Assembly (NCBI GenBank): GCA_028023455.1
Contig: JAQFVV010006295.1
Location: 620,001 to 684,000, forward strand
Reading direction: 5' to 3'
Origin: Epiperipatus broadwayi
Lineage: Eukaryota; Onychophora; Udeonychophora; Euonychophora; Peripatidae
DNA: 64,000 nucleotides
Below, one piece after another: positions 36,461 to 49,827 of this stretch (its first letter is position 1; every line of letters begins with the position of its first letter). The notes below the pieces were generated by a model that made no database searches, was not told where the DNA came from, and worked only from the letters and a program-made list of their open reading frames with translations. The translations under genes were made by a program, and so were the position numbers.

Positions 36461-36826
36461 GGAAAAACAATACACATATATGTTGATTCAAGAGTTTACT
36501 TATATGTATAAAAAATTATTTACTAGTATTTTGTCATTTGAAAAAAACTAAAATAAGCTTATTTTAATAATAATATATATATTGAGATGGTTATGTATCT
36601 CATGGCATACAACATAGTAGTGTGTGCATCTATATATATATAAAGTTGAAAGGAAAAGTAGAAATAAACAGACAAAAAATTTTTTTTTAGATATTTTCTG
36701 TTATACTGGAATGACAGTTTGAATTTAAAATAATTTTTTATAAATTAAACATTTAAAAAAATTAATTAATGGTTTATTAATTCTGATTTTGAAATTAAAA
36801 CATGTTTTTATGTTACAATAGATATA
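36461..36826. other. A+T-rich DNA between transposase scrap and MITE
   Basis: No feature seen apart from short (TA)n runs at 36576 and 36632. Confidence 0.5.
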
Positions 36827-37809
36827 CACCTGGGTCTCGTTTTATGTGGATTATTTTAATGCGATTTTGAAGTTATGCAATTCATATTTCGCACCCATAT
36901 TTCTTCTTAATATCTTTCATATTTCACTATATTTATTAGATATCAAGAAATTTAAATTATTAATAACTTATTTTGACTTGAAATACTTTTTTTCAAAAAT
37001 ATAACATTATATTAGCAGCTAACGTGAATATGGCCTGAAGCTGTATTTAGAACTTAGCTTCTATGTAAATAACCTATTTATATTAATGAGTAAAATAATA
37101 ATAATAGATTTATACTTACATATAAAAATATTGCAATAAATATTCAAAAAATTTAAACTTTTAAAATGTATTATGTTATATATAACAGAAATAAATAATC
37201 TTTTAGATTTTTAAAATAAAAAACGACGATTTTATAAACTGAAAATAATCTTTCTAATGATAATGTTTTGATTGTGATCTCATTTTTTTAATATAGAAAC
37301 AGAAAACCATTAACACAGCACAAGACTGAAAATGGCACTAGTTAATACATCCCATCACGAATAAAAATTAAGTGGCTTAACAGGTTTCTCTCTACATAAT
37401 TGCTGAGAGATTAGATTCTTGACTTCATTTACGGAGAAGTCACAATACATCATATCACATCGAATCTGATTTTTTACCAGTTTACAAATGAATGCTAGCG
37501 GTAATGATTAAAATATGTATGAAAAATGTAAAATTAAATACTGTAGTAATAAAAAAAGTAAAAAAAGTTTGTCTTGTATTAATATTTTTCAAATATTTGA
37601 AATTTTTTATTAGTCATACTTTATTTGCTTATTTTTTTAATGCGAATTTTAAAGTAATTTTTCTTTGTTGCTTTGCTTTTATGCGAATTCTGAAAATTAC
37701 AGCACCTATCCCCCATTTTTCAAGGTAAATTAGGTCTATTTTTGTGCGATTTTTTTTTAATGCAGGTTTTCTGTGGAACCTATCTACCGCATAAAACAAG
37801 ACCCAGGTA
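36827..37809. mobile_element. Tigger/pogo-like MITE, copy 1
   Basis: 983 bp with terminal inverted repeats: left cacctgggtctcgttttatg, right end complement tacctgggtcttgttttatg, extending about 25 bp, and TA on both sides (36825-36826, 37810-37811). The subterminal sequence is rich in short tgcgat/gcgaatt words that recur on both ends (as in copy 2). TA target duplication and termini of this style fit Tc1/mariner-pogo (Tigger-like) elements. The 78-codon frame inside (37492-37728) has no transposase motif, so this is non-autonomous. The family name is an inference from end structure. Confidence 0.82.
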
Positions 37810-39927
37810 TACTTGTTAATTATAAAATTTCACTATCTATTTTGATTAAAGAATTTTTTTTATAAATTAAAGCTCATAAAAGATATTTTGATAAAAATTT
37901 TACAAAGTTGTTTTTGAAAGTGTTGAAATAAATTTAAAAGAGTCATTAACTTTTTTCAGTCAGGATAAAGAAAACTTATTTTTAATTACTGTTTTTTTTA
38001 AATTCCACCCTGACTATAAAAAGATTGGAAAAAAGATGAGAGTTTTTTTTAAAGAATTTTAAAGATGATGACAACAAGATTACTACTATCATGAAGTTAT
38101 AACTGAAGGCAAGAGACAGTGTATCCAGCCATTGCTAGTTCACAACAGTAGAGTTTTGATTCACATGGGCTGATTGAATGCTTTCCCAAAGATGACAATA
38201 AACCAGTCTACTGTTTAAAAGGGACCAGCTTACCAAGAGAGTCCATCAGCTTGCTGAAGAATTAGTTTATATTTATACTATTTTATCTATATGCAGAGAG
38301 GCACAGATAGATAGTGCATCATATATATAAAGTACAGTTGGTGAGTCAAGTTATATATATATATATATTTATTGAGAGGGATAGTATTTAAAATAATTCC
38401 TTGAAAATGACATTTAAAATCTATAATTTAAAAGTAAAACAAGTGAATAATTTTTGCTTGAATTAAAAGTCTAAAAAACAAAGGATTGATTCATAGACAA
38501 TTTTATTTAAAAAAAAAAACAACTCCAAAAATCTTTCTAGATTAGCAAACAAAAAGAAAACTTGGTGGAGTATTTTTAAAGACATTTACAATTAATTAGG
38601 AGTAAGCTAAACCACTCAGCTGTTATTTGCAATTCACGCATGTTGCTAGTTTTATATCCCATAATGTTATTTACGATTTTTGGATGTAGCAAGCGCCATC
38701 TCTTGGTCAATTTTGGTCACAATTTCTTCATTTTAGGCTTATTTTATAAGAAATTAGAAATTTAAATTTTAGTTCTAAAAATGTCCGCATACAGCATTAT
38801 ATTTTGAAAAAAAAAAAAATCAAATTTTCTTTACTGCTTATTGGTGTATAAGCCCATCTCTTTTCTTTGATTGGATGGCTGGGAACTCTGGAAATTATGC
38901 TGTAGGTATTTCTAAATGACAAATTCAGAAACAAAAACAAAATGTTCTACATGTTCGTAATTGATTTTGAAGTAAATAAATATATTTATTCTACTTTTTT
39001 ACATCAATAAATAAGATTTTACATTACTTTATTGAAATATAAAGTTTGATTCAAAAAATTTTAAATTTTACAAGAAAAATAAGCGTAGGAAAAGTGATCG
39101 CTCTTAAATTATGTTGACAGCAACAGAACTGAATAGACACACAGATTGGTTGAAATATAATTCTTTTGTTTTACCACTGGCTATTTTTTAAACGTTTTTT
39201 CTTATATTTTTCTTCAGTTATTAACATCATTTAAAATTTTTCCTTACATTTAACCAATTTGAATCTAAAATTATTCAATTTTTAGAAGCTGAATTAAAAA
39301 AATTCTGTGTATTTTATAGATTAATATTTTAACAATAAAAACCGACTGGAAATGAAACTGATGAATAATAGTTCTCACATTTAAGTAGTGGACCAATACA
39401 AAAATTAGACAAAGGTTATATAAGTTGAAGGAAGCATCTGAAGGGTTAAAAAGAAAAAGAAAATCTTTATGAAGGACTATCAAAGAAGTCATATTTTCTT
39501 TAAAAAAAAAGTAAACTTTTTTTTTTACCATGGAAATAATGAATTAATAACTTTGATTCATATCATCTATATATTTCTTTGTATATACACACATATGTAT
39601 GTGTATATATATTAATAAAGTGGATTTTTTTTTATATAAGTCTATGACAATTCAAACGTTAATTTAAATTATTATACAGCATATCTGAGCACTTCTATAT
39701 ATGTGGGAATTTTATGTATATTTTCAACATGAAATTGTGAAAAATATATTTTTAATAAGTTTATTATTTTGACAAATTAAAATATCATGATATAAATATC
39801 AGTGTGCGCACACATTTCCATGGGTACCCACATATATGTGAAAATGGTCATTATTTATGTATCATTAAAATGTGATAGCTTTTTTATTATTATTATGTGA
39901 CCATTCAAATATGATCATTTTATATTA
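37810..39927. other. A+T-rich DNA between MITE copies
   Basis: 2.1 kb, no coding or repeat feature that I can support. A slightly less A+T-rich stretch at 38600-38720 and a (TA)n run at 38351-38370 are the only notable points. Confidence 0.5.
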
Positions 39928-40799
39928 CACCTGGGTCTCTTTTTACGTGGACTTATTTAACACGATTTTGAAGTTACGCGATTCGTGTTTCACCGGAAGT
40001 CGATTTCCGATAATGCGCTATTACTTTAAATAATAAATTTTGCGCACTTACGTTATATTGAAAGTAATAGCACATTATTGGAATTCGACTTTCATCTTAG
40101 TAATTTCAATATTTTCAGTGCTTTATAATAGTAAGATTTTATGCAATAATGAAATTAAAATCATGATTTCCACATTTTATATATACACATATTAAATTTT
40201 ACTAGATTATAATGTAAATGTGTTCAAACATTGTGCGTGTTAATTTTGCATTTTAAATCACATTCTGTTTTGGCTTTTTAAAAAAGAATGTAATCAATTA
40301 TTATTTTCTTATTAATGACACTAATCATTAATGTGCTCTTAAATTCCAACGAGAGTTAAATGGTTGTATGTCTGGATATCACGAGCTTCGTAAACAATTA
40401 ATAAAATCATCATCTCAAAGATTAATTACTAATTACGTTGTCACCAGAAAATCATAATAATTAAAATGTGTATAAAAAAAATGTAAATTACTGTACTGTA
40501 AATTATGCATAAAAATATATTATTTTGAATAAAATTAAATATTATAGTTAAAAAAAGTTTGTCTTGTATCAATTTTTTTCAAATTTGAAATTTTGTATTA
40601 GTCATATTTTATTTCCTTATTTTTTTTTTTTGCGCGAATTTTAAAGTAATTTTACATTGTGCTTTGCTTTTATGCGAATTTTGAAAAATCATAGACCGCA
40701 TCCCCTCTTTTTCAATGTAAGTTACGTCTATTTTTGCGCAATTTCATTTACGCGTGTTTTCTGAGGAACCTATCTATCGCGTAAAACAAGACCCAGGTG
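39928..40799. mobile_element. Tigger/pogo-like MITE, copy 2
   Basis: 872 bp with TIRs cacctgggtct... / ...agacccaggtg (perfect over 11 bp, then the ttttacgtgg/ccgcgtaaaa-type continuation) and TA on both sides (39926-39927, 40800-40801). The right 250 bp align with copy 1 almost base for base (e.g. gcttttatgcgaatt, gaacctatcta-cgc, taaaacaagacccaggt). The left-centre (39990-40095) contains its own inverted repeat: aagtcgatttccgataatgcgctattac pairs with gtaatagcacattattggaattcgactt. Same orientation as copy 1. Retains more CpG than copy 1, so probably younger. Confidence 0.85.
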
Positions 40800-40801
40800 T
40801 A

Positions 40802-41230
40802 TACAGAAACATCTGTGCCGATATATAAATGTTTTATTGAAACATATGCAAATTACAATGTAGTAATAGATTTCTTTTTTGAATTAATCAAAATAAGAAG
40901 GATTAATTTATATATATAGCTATATTTTACAAACCTTAATTTAATTTTATTATTATTAATAAATATATATTTCATTGTTAAAGTTATTCCAGTGAATTTA
41001 TGTAATCCTACATAGTTTTAAATTATTATATGTTGTATTATATCTCTTAATCACGGTAACAGTTATGGAGCTTTTGCTCTCTAAGCTGGATTCTTGCATA
41101 ACTGTTATAAAAAGGGGTTTATGTTTAGTGTTATGGACCTCCAGATGATGATGATGCTGGATGGTACAAAGGGAATATCCTTTAAAGTCCATGTAATACA
41201 TTTCATTTCAATTATTTATTTAAAAATTAA
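40802..41230. other. A+T-rich DNA, nothing identified
   Basis: No feature supported. Two short overlapping opposite-strand frames at 40998-41279 look like chance. Confidence 0.5.
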
Positions 41231-41670
41231 TTTTATAGTTGGCCAGTACACTAATGGCACTAAGTGGCCAGAGCATTGATGATGATCAGCATGGTTTAGT
41301 ATCCCAGCATTATTATTTTTTAATTGATATATTCTTATAGATTAACACTTCATGTGCATCCAAATTATTCTTTAAATTATCTGCCCCAAGCTGGCAATGG
41401 CTAAATAATTAGTCTGATCTATTGTAGACTCATTTTAAACCCAGTCAAAAGAGTCATGATGATGAATGATTATTACTTTTGTGTAATGCTGGTGAATTTA
41501 TAGTTAACATAGTTTTGTTGATCTCTCAGACTCATTTCTTTTATATGTAATTTATTTTTTGTATGTTTAAATTTGAGTCTTTGTCTTGGGGTTGATGATG
41601 ATGAGATTTTCCATCACCTCAGGTTCACCCCTAAAGACTCCATATCATTACAATATATATAATATTTAAC
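41231..41670 (+). repeat. Dispersed repeat family, copy B
   Basis: Same family and orientation as 10948-11540. It begins ttatagttggccagtacac, includes the common gccagagcattgatgatgatcagcatg, and ends near tccatcacctcagg. Copy B is about 120 bp shorter in the middle. It has a small internal echo at the start: ggccagtacactaatggcactaagtggccag. Class unknown. Confidence 0.7.
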
Positions 41671-43489
41671 AACCTAATGAAACTATTTGAAAAATATTTT
41701 GCAGGTATTAATAGTATTTAAAAAATACATTTATTAATATAGTATAATTTTATCTGGTTTAGCCTTATTTGAATTTGAGTGTCTCATTTTTTATTTAGAT
41801 TGATAGATAGGAAAACAAAAATTATTGTAGATCTTTTAAAAAGTAATTCTATTATTTTAATTGTTTTGTATTATAAGTTGAAGGAAATTAAGGAAATAAA
41901 TTAAAATTGATATATGCTAAAATAATTTTATAAGAAGAGTTTTCTTTATACCAGAATTTAGAGATAGAAAATAGAAAGAAAAATAGCTTTGCCAACTTCA
42001 ATAAACAAATTTTTTTTCAGAGGTATATGTTTTCTGCAGTTTATTATATAAAAATTTTCTCTGACATTGTATATATTCTTAAGCTACAGGATGAAAAAAT
42101 TTTTTTTTATTACTAAGGAAGAATGGAATTTAGTATACAGTACTTTATAATGACAAAATATGTAAAATAAAAAGAAATTTCATATGGTATCTAGTATGAT
42201 GTAAAGAAAAAAAAATTCTAATTAAATATCTTATTTATAAAAAAATCAGCTTAATTAAATTTATTGTATGTTTTTTTTTATTATAATAATGTAATTCTAA
42301 GTACATTTAAAAATCATCATATGAAAATAATTATTTACAGATTATTTTTATTTATTCTACATAAAATAAGTGAAACAGAAATAGTACCAAATTATATAGT
42401 TCACTTAAAATTCTAGTTGTAAATTGCTAACATGAAACTAAAATAGCCACTCCTATAAAAAATAACAAACTTATTAAAAATCTTGCAGAAAAGATAATCT
42501 GTAATAAAAACTACAATATTCTGAAAAAGTATTAATAATTATTTATTTAATAATAAAGTTGTTCTGGCACAATTCAATATATGTTAAAAAAAAAAAGTTG
42601 CATTTTACAAAATAGTTTTGAACCTATTTAACTTGGGGAAAAATATAACTTGAATTTCTCCTTTTAGACAAACAATATTTTATTATGAACATTTATTAGC
42701 AACTCCTTTATAATACTCTATTTTATAATAACACTTTTAAGCAGAAACACAGCATTTGTGATAAAAAACTATTAGCAATATGTATTTAACTGTAAATTTT
42801 TTCTTACTCAATTTATAAAAGAATAAAATATAGTGTATGCATGTTAAAATATATGTTAAATAATAAAAAAATGAAATTATAATTAGCATTTTTTTTTTTT
42901 TGTATTTGGAAAAAAGAATGAAGAATTTAGTCAGCACCAAAGGCTTAAGGGTGAAGATGCTGATGTATATATAATCTCCAAATTGAAGACACCATATTAA
43001 TTTGTTAAAAAAATACTGATCTTTTAAATTATTTACTAATATTTAATTTTATGTACTGTTGTTGCTATATGCTTAATTTATGAATACTTAATTTATGAAA
43101 GGTGTTCTGTGATAAAAGTTTATTGAAAAAATACAGTCATTTTTTAATAATTAAATAATATTTTATTTTTTAAAAAAGAAGGGAGAAAATGTAATGGTAT
43201 TATTATTTGGAAATCAAGATCATAGAGTTTGTACTGTTGCAGAAATGTGCTTATGGATTGAAGAATGAAGTATAGGTTTTAAATACAAAAAGAATAGAAA
43301 ACAGAAAAGAAAAATGAATATTCAATATCAGATACAAGCTGAATATAAAATAGGCTATTAAATATCATTTGTTAGACATTAAATGAATACAAATAATAAT
43401 GGGATAATCACTACCTAATATTAAATATTCATACAAAATAGAAAAAGTAAGTGGCCTCTCTTAAATATTAAAATATTTGTAAATTGGTA
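41671..43489. other. A+T-rich DNA, nothing identified
   Basis: 1.8 kb of very A+T-rich sequence with many poly(A)/poly(T) runs. No supported feature. Confidence 0.5.
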
Positions 43490-45062
43490 CTTATGTAGTT
43501 TATTTGCCAGAAAGGTTGCTATCCATTTTATTTTAAATTATCCATTTATCTAGGCCTTCCAACATATGGTACAAACAATATGGCTGACTCTAAGTTATCG
43601 TATTCAATTTTTTTTATTTTTATTAAAACGATAAATAAACACAAAAGCCCAAAGGGTTGTAATTAAAAACTTTTTTAATGCAAATGCAATAAAGAAAATA
43701 AAAATAAAAGATGATTGAGCAAACTATAACAAAGGTGTGGACAGATATCATTTTTCGGGTGAGCTTGTCCCTTAATTTTGAAAATATTGTACTGAAACAA
43801 ACAAAAATCCAAAGGTTGTAATTAAAAATTTTTAAAATATTAATTCACTACACCAGCTGTAAACTAATCTCAATGCACTCACAAATGCAGTTTTGGAGTC
43901 TTCTAACCACATTCCTTTCCAACAGATAAACATTTAGAACATGTTCACACATGATACCACCATTTTGTCTCCATTCACATATAAAGTATCAGGCCCTTAA
44001 CACACAGTTTTCAGACAGGCACTATCCTGCAATTTTGAAAATATTTCATTGCATCTTGGTCTATCGATGAAAGATTCCAAATTTTAATCACATTTCCAAA
44101 AATGATAAGCAATAATAAAAGAAATGTTAAAAAAATCACCAAATGTTAATGAATGTCAACAAAAAAAAATTATGTTAATTTTAACCACTTATTGTGTTCA
44201 CCTCATATTAACATTTGGTGTTATGTTATGAATGTATAGCTTGTTAACTTTAAAAAAATATTAATAGATGTATTCCAAATTGAATTTTAAAAAATTTGAA
44301 TACATTTTGAAATAAATTATTTCACAATATAACATTCAAATGTTAACACGAAGCGAACAGATAACTTGTTAAAATTAACATTATTTTTTGTTGACATTCA
44401 GTAACACATGGTGATTTTTTTAACATTTCTTTTTTGCCTTACCATTTTTGGAAATATGATTAAAATTTGGGATCTTTCATCGACAGAATAAGATGTAGTG
44501 GAATATTTTCAAAATTTCAGGATAGTGCCCATCTGAAAACTATGTGATAAGGGGTTGATATTATATTTTATGTGTGAATGGAGATGCAGTGGTTGTGTGC
44601 AAATATGTTCTAAGCATCTATCTGTTGGAAAGGAATGTAGTTAGAAGGTTCCAAAACATTGTTTGTAAGTGCAGTGAGATTAATTTACAGCTGGTGTAGT
44701 GTATTGACATTAAAAAAATTTTTAATTGGAATCCTTTGGATTTTTGTGTGTTTCAGTGCAATATTTTCAAAATTACAGGATTGTTCTCGCCAGAAAAGTG
44801 TGTCTGTCTGTGCTTTTGTTATAGTTTACTTAATTATATTTTTTTAATATTTTTTTTACTGCATTTACATTAAAAAAGTTTTTAATTACAACCCTTTGGA
44901 CTTTTGTGTTTCTTTCTCATTTTAATAAAAAAAAAATATAAATATTGAATAATGATAACTTAGAGTCAGCCATATTCTTTATACCTTGTATTGGAAGCCC
45001 CTTAAAATGGATAATTTAAAATAAAATGGATGGTAAGCTTCCCAGCAGGCAAACTACATAAA
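43490..45062. mobile_element. 1.57 kb near-complete palindrome (giant fold-back element)
   Basis: The left half from cttatgtagttt (43490) pairs with the right half ending aaactacataa (45062) along almost its full length. Matching pairs include ccattttattttaaattatcc / ggataatttaaaataaaatgg, tatggctgactctaagttatc / gataacttagagtcagccata, ctacaccagctgtaaa / tttacagctggtgtag, catcttggtctatcgatgaaag / ctttcatcgacagaataagatg, and atgaatgtcaac / gttgacattcag. The centre (about 44269-44304) is itself a palindrome, so there is almost no spacer. Arms are about 780 bp and differ by perhaps 10-15 percent by eye. Each arm also carries two copies of a caaaggttgtaattaaaaa word (about 43655, 43815; mirrored at about 44715, 44880). 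No coding frame. Fold-back DNA transposons have this shape; a local inverted duplication is the alternative. Confidence 0.88.
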
Positions 45063-48000
45063 TACCATAAATGTTTGTTCTTATTCTGGATGCCTTTACA
45101 CTTTGTGATTTTTTACATGTCATTGTAAAATTCTTTACATATGCTCTGTCATCATCATTATAATTATTATTATTACTTATATAGTAGAAGTGATGAAATA
45201 AGAGTCTCATTAAAACAAAAACATTTCATTACTATCAAAATAAATTCTATACTTCCTTTTTTATTTGCTTATATAAAATTCAGTTACAAGAAGATTGCTA
45301 GCATTTGATTTAAATGAATTTTGACCTTTGTATAAATATTAATAGTTTTTTTTTTTTTAAAATATTCATCTAATTGTGTTTTTAGACAAATTGTGTAAAA
45401 TTAAAATATGTAAAGAAATTCATTTTTTATGGAAAAATTAAAAATTGGTTAGAAGTCTTAAAAATAAAATTAAACCCAATTAAGATAATAAGATGTATTC
45501 AATCAAATATAAAAATCTAGGTTTAAATGTTAATTTTTTTTTCATAATCGTATATATATAAAGTAAATTAATATTTATGAAAAAATGTTTTTAATTGATG
45601 GACACAAAAATTGGATAAACTTATGTATATCCATAAATACATTTTATTCACAATCATTTTCAAATATTAATAAATGAGAAGCTGGAAAATTATAAGTTAT
45701 CAGCAAAATTTAATTTGCTTACATTTTATTTTGATATCATGTTTTATTTAACTTTTTCAACTAAATTCAAAAATTCATATTGTTTTTAGCATCAAACAGA
45801 ATACAAAACTATTCTATATTAAGAAAAATTTAAAGAAATGCAATATGGTAAAGTTGAAATGCTGATTATTACATATTGAAATAAAAAAACAGACATGTTT
45901 AAATTTTACTTGAAAATGTAGCATTTTTGCAGATTCTAAGATTTTTTTTTTTTTTTAAATTCTAAGCAATTTTCTAAAATCTAAGTAAAATATTTTTTTT
46001 TTTTTAGAATTAAAACTAAACTGAAATTTTAAGATGAATTTATTGACTGGGATTAGATCAAAACAAATCAAGTATAAAGACAGTAGAATTTCCCTGATTG
46101 TATTAGATCAAAACAAATCATCTAAAAAGAGAACTGATCCCTACCCCCTTCCCAACATGTACTATCAAAAAAATTCTGTGAAAAAAGTTCACATATAAAC
46201 AGAAAAGTATTTTTTCAATTCAATTGAATTAGTTTTGATATTTGTTTAGCTTCAATCAATAAAACATATCTGAAAAAAAAAAATTCGTTGCAAATTTAAT
46301 CAGAATGTATATGTAGTTTATTATTTTGTTATAATCATCCAGTTAACTTATTTTTAATATAGAAAATAAACTCTTAAGCATAAGCTACACTTATGATTTT
46401 AAAGTTGATGCGTATTGGGAGAGTGCACAGAACGCATGCTCAGAGGAGTTACTTCTTATTAATATTAAATACTGTAAATACTTTATCCAAATAGATTTGA
46501 TAGGTAATCAGTGTGAATCATAGCAATCAAACTATATTGCACACAATATTAAGATTACTAGTGTTACCATAATCAATATTTTTATAGTATTAAAAAGAAT
46601 ATTTATTTGTCATAGTTTTAATTTAATTATTGTTTCTACTTTAAATTAATTAAATAAACTCAGTAAATGAGATTTTTTTTTTCTAGAGTTACTATTTATT
46701 TTTTGATGCCATCTGGAACTATTTTGACTATAATAAAGATGTCACTGACACTTTACAGCATATTTAATAATGATTTATATCTATTGTACTAAATTACAAA
46801 AATATATGTTCAAGAAAGATGAATATTTTTCCTAAAATAAAGATTAACATTATTAGATAAAGATTTTTTTTTTTACTATATGTTGTTGTGCAATATTGTA
46901 ATAAACAATTGTTTTAAAATAAATTAATATAGAAACTTATAATTAAGTTAGTATAGCTTTTCTTTTTGTTAAACTAATTCTCTTGCCTGACTACTTTTTT
47001 ATATAAATGGATGTGAACTTCTATTTCATGTCTTAAAATGAAAATGTAAATTATTTGACATCATTATTAGTTTGTCATGCACAACATTTACTGACAATTA
47101 TATTAAAAGACAGAAGTTAAATATAAGCTCAAATAAGTAAAGAATAGATAAATAAATTCATTTTGTTTAAATTCATAAATTATGTAATTCTAATAAGACA
47201 TCAAATTTTTTATACTCATATTTTATAGTTAATGAAGATGATCTTTTATGTTTGAATTTAAGTACTATTGTAAACTGTTCTTGTTTATTATTGATTTGCA
47301 TATTTTGTAAATAAATGTTGCTTTGATGTATTGTATAAATTGCCTTGAATATTGATTAATATTCTGTTTAATTTAATGTGATATTTGTGAAACCCGATTT
47401 AATAGTAATAATATCTATACTGATAGTGTGTATATGAAAGAAAATATTTTTTAACATTAAATAAATTGAATAAGTAATAGCTAAATGTATGTAATAGTTC
47501 AAAATATAGAGTTACAAATACAAATGGTTAAACTCAAATATATACATTTAATATAACCAACACTGATAATCATCAAAATAATCATATTACTGTAGGTTAA
47601 GTGCAATGATTCTAAAAGCATTTTACATTTCTTTGTTTAGATTCAGTTAAAATTAATTTTTAGTTGTGACTCTCTTAAATAGAAATTATTACTTTTGAAT
47701 ATTTTATTATCACTGATTATCATCAATTTAATATACTTTAGTTATCCCTGCTTGACCCCAGTGGATTGCAAGGCTTCTGAGGCTAATGGTATATTAAAGG
47801 CTTATGTTTGAATTGGAACAGCAAAAACAAACTAAAGTGCTGAATAAAAAATAATTTATTTACAATAAAAGAATAAAGTATGAAATTGTTATTTATACAT
47901 TCACAACTACCAAATATAAATAAAATAAAATATAAAAAAATACAAAATATTGAATTGAATAAACATAAGCATTATGTTTAAGGCCTTAGAATCAAATATA

Positions 48001-49486
48001 AAGAAAAGTCATGGCATATAATTGTTTTAAATCATTGTTTTTGTCTTTATCAATTCAATGCTGATTGTGATTATCCTCTTCAGCTATCGATGACAATAGA
48101 CAATGCAGATGAATCACACTGGAAATAGATATAAATTAAGTCTTACTGCAGCACCCACTTATTCGCTTACAGCATGATTTTCTTCTTTAAAGCAGGCCAC
48201 ATTGCATTCTTTGGTTGTATTAACTATACTTGGTAAATATATTTCTGTTAGATAATATCATTTTGTCTGGGTTGAATGTAGTATTCAAAGATAGCTTTTA
48301 AATAATCTGTAAGGTAAAGCTATCCAAAGCTATTCTGAGGGAATCTAATTTAACTAGCTATTTTTCTTAATGGAATCAGTCTGTACTGCTTTCTTCTCTA
48401 TTCAGGATTAGACTACTATCATTTTTTCAGATCTATTTATATCCGTTATCAACATATCATGTTTTTAACATTTAACACATAATTAAGTCCATATTAATTT
48501 ATCATAATTTTTTTACACAATATCTTTATCCAGATTTAATGACCAGATTTAGTATATTTTTTACACAATATGTTTTTTCATAATTATTTTCTATATTCAT
48601 ATAATTATTTTATAAATGATTATGCAAATAGTTTTTTTATATTTATGCTAGTGACAAAAAGAAATGAAATAAAAGAAAATTATGACTCAACTCTGAAATT
48701 CATTTCCTAACTTTTTCAGTTTTACTGTTTTATAATTTTTAACAATGTATTCAGATTTATCATTCAATTTACCACAAGAAAAAAAGCAAATTATTTCTTT
48801 AAACCTATTCCAGAAATCTGTACAATCACAAAATATGGTAAATTTTGCCGAATTATGTAATTAATTTGTTTGCAATAATAATCTAATTTTTTTTTTTGTC
48901 TTTTAGTGTCCAAGTTGTTATTTTACTAGTTATAAATTTTATAAAGTCATTTTATTATACAAAATATTTGTTAGTACCATTGACTAATTTATAGACCCAT
49001 TTTCTTTTAATTTCTTAAACTGTTGTAATTTAAGTTACACATATATTTAATACACACATGGCACTATGACATTTTTCTAATTATTCTCTTAGTCTTTGAT
49101 TAAGCTGTTTTTACTGATTTCTTGACCATGCAGCTTTGTAATTCAACTAATTTGAGTTGCAATCAAATTGATATTGTTATAATATATAATTCAGGACAGA
49201 TGCTAATTGTTAATGGAATAGAGAAATTATAAGTAATATATTTTAAAAAAAGAATGCCTTCATACTAAATTCATGAAAATGAACTAGAGGAAAGATTTTG
49301 AATTTTATGCCTTGACCTCTGGATTCTATTTTAATAAAACCAGTAGTGATCAAATAAATGAGATTAATGGGGTAAATTTGATAAACCAGAAAAGTAAACT
49401 AGTCTGTTGTAATGATGTCAATTCTTACTGTTAGTAAAATGATATCTGTATTCCTAGAATTGGAATTCAGTTCAATTATATGTATT
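45063..49486. other. A+T-rich DNA, nothing identified
   Basis: 4.4 kb. At about 46043-46120 a short word (attagatcaaaacaaatca) occurs twice 62 bp apart, suggesting a small local duplication. Otherwise low-complexity A+T sequence. Confidence 0.5.
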
Positions 49487-49827
49487 TGATAACAATCAAC
49501 TCTTAAGTAATCAACAATCTCAACCAGTAATCAAGGCAACTTCTGTAACACTAAAGGTGATATCATCTTTATCTATGGCCTGATGTGTTTACATAGACAC
49601 TAAAGATTGCAACTTGACCAAGGGGTGAGTGATTAATAATGCAAATAAGTTTAAAGAAACCTCATTAACTAAGGCAAATATAATTCCTTGGGCAAGTTCC
49701 TATCTTTATTGTCTATATAAACATATCAGACTATAAATAAAGGTGTTACCACTTTTATTGTTAAAGAAGACTGCCTTAACTACATACAGGTTGAGATTGT
49801 TGATAGCTTAAGAGTTGTTTGTTATCA
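49487..49827. mobile_element. 341 bp fold-back element
   Basis: Two arms of about 137 bp in inverted orientation around a loop of about 65 bp. The left arm begins tgataacaatcaactcttaag (49487) and the right arm ends cttaagagttgtttgttatca (49827). Other paired blocks: atcaacaatctcaacc / ggttgagattgttgat, tgtttacatagaca / tgtctatataaaca, and aacttgaccaagg / ccttgggcaagtt. No open frame. Size and form fit a MITE with long inverted repeats. Flanking sequence shows no certain target duplication. Confidence 0.85.

Noticed and set aside
44659-44847. 62-codon + strand frame inside the palindrome
   Set aside because: Hydrophobic chance frame in the right arm; the mirrored arm does not preserve it.
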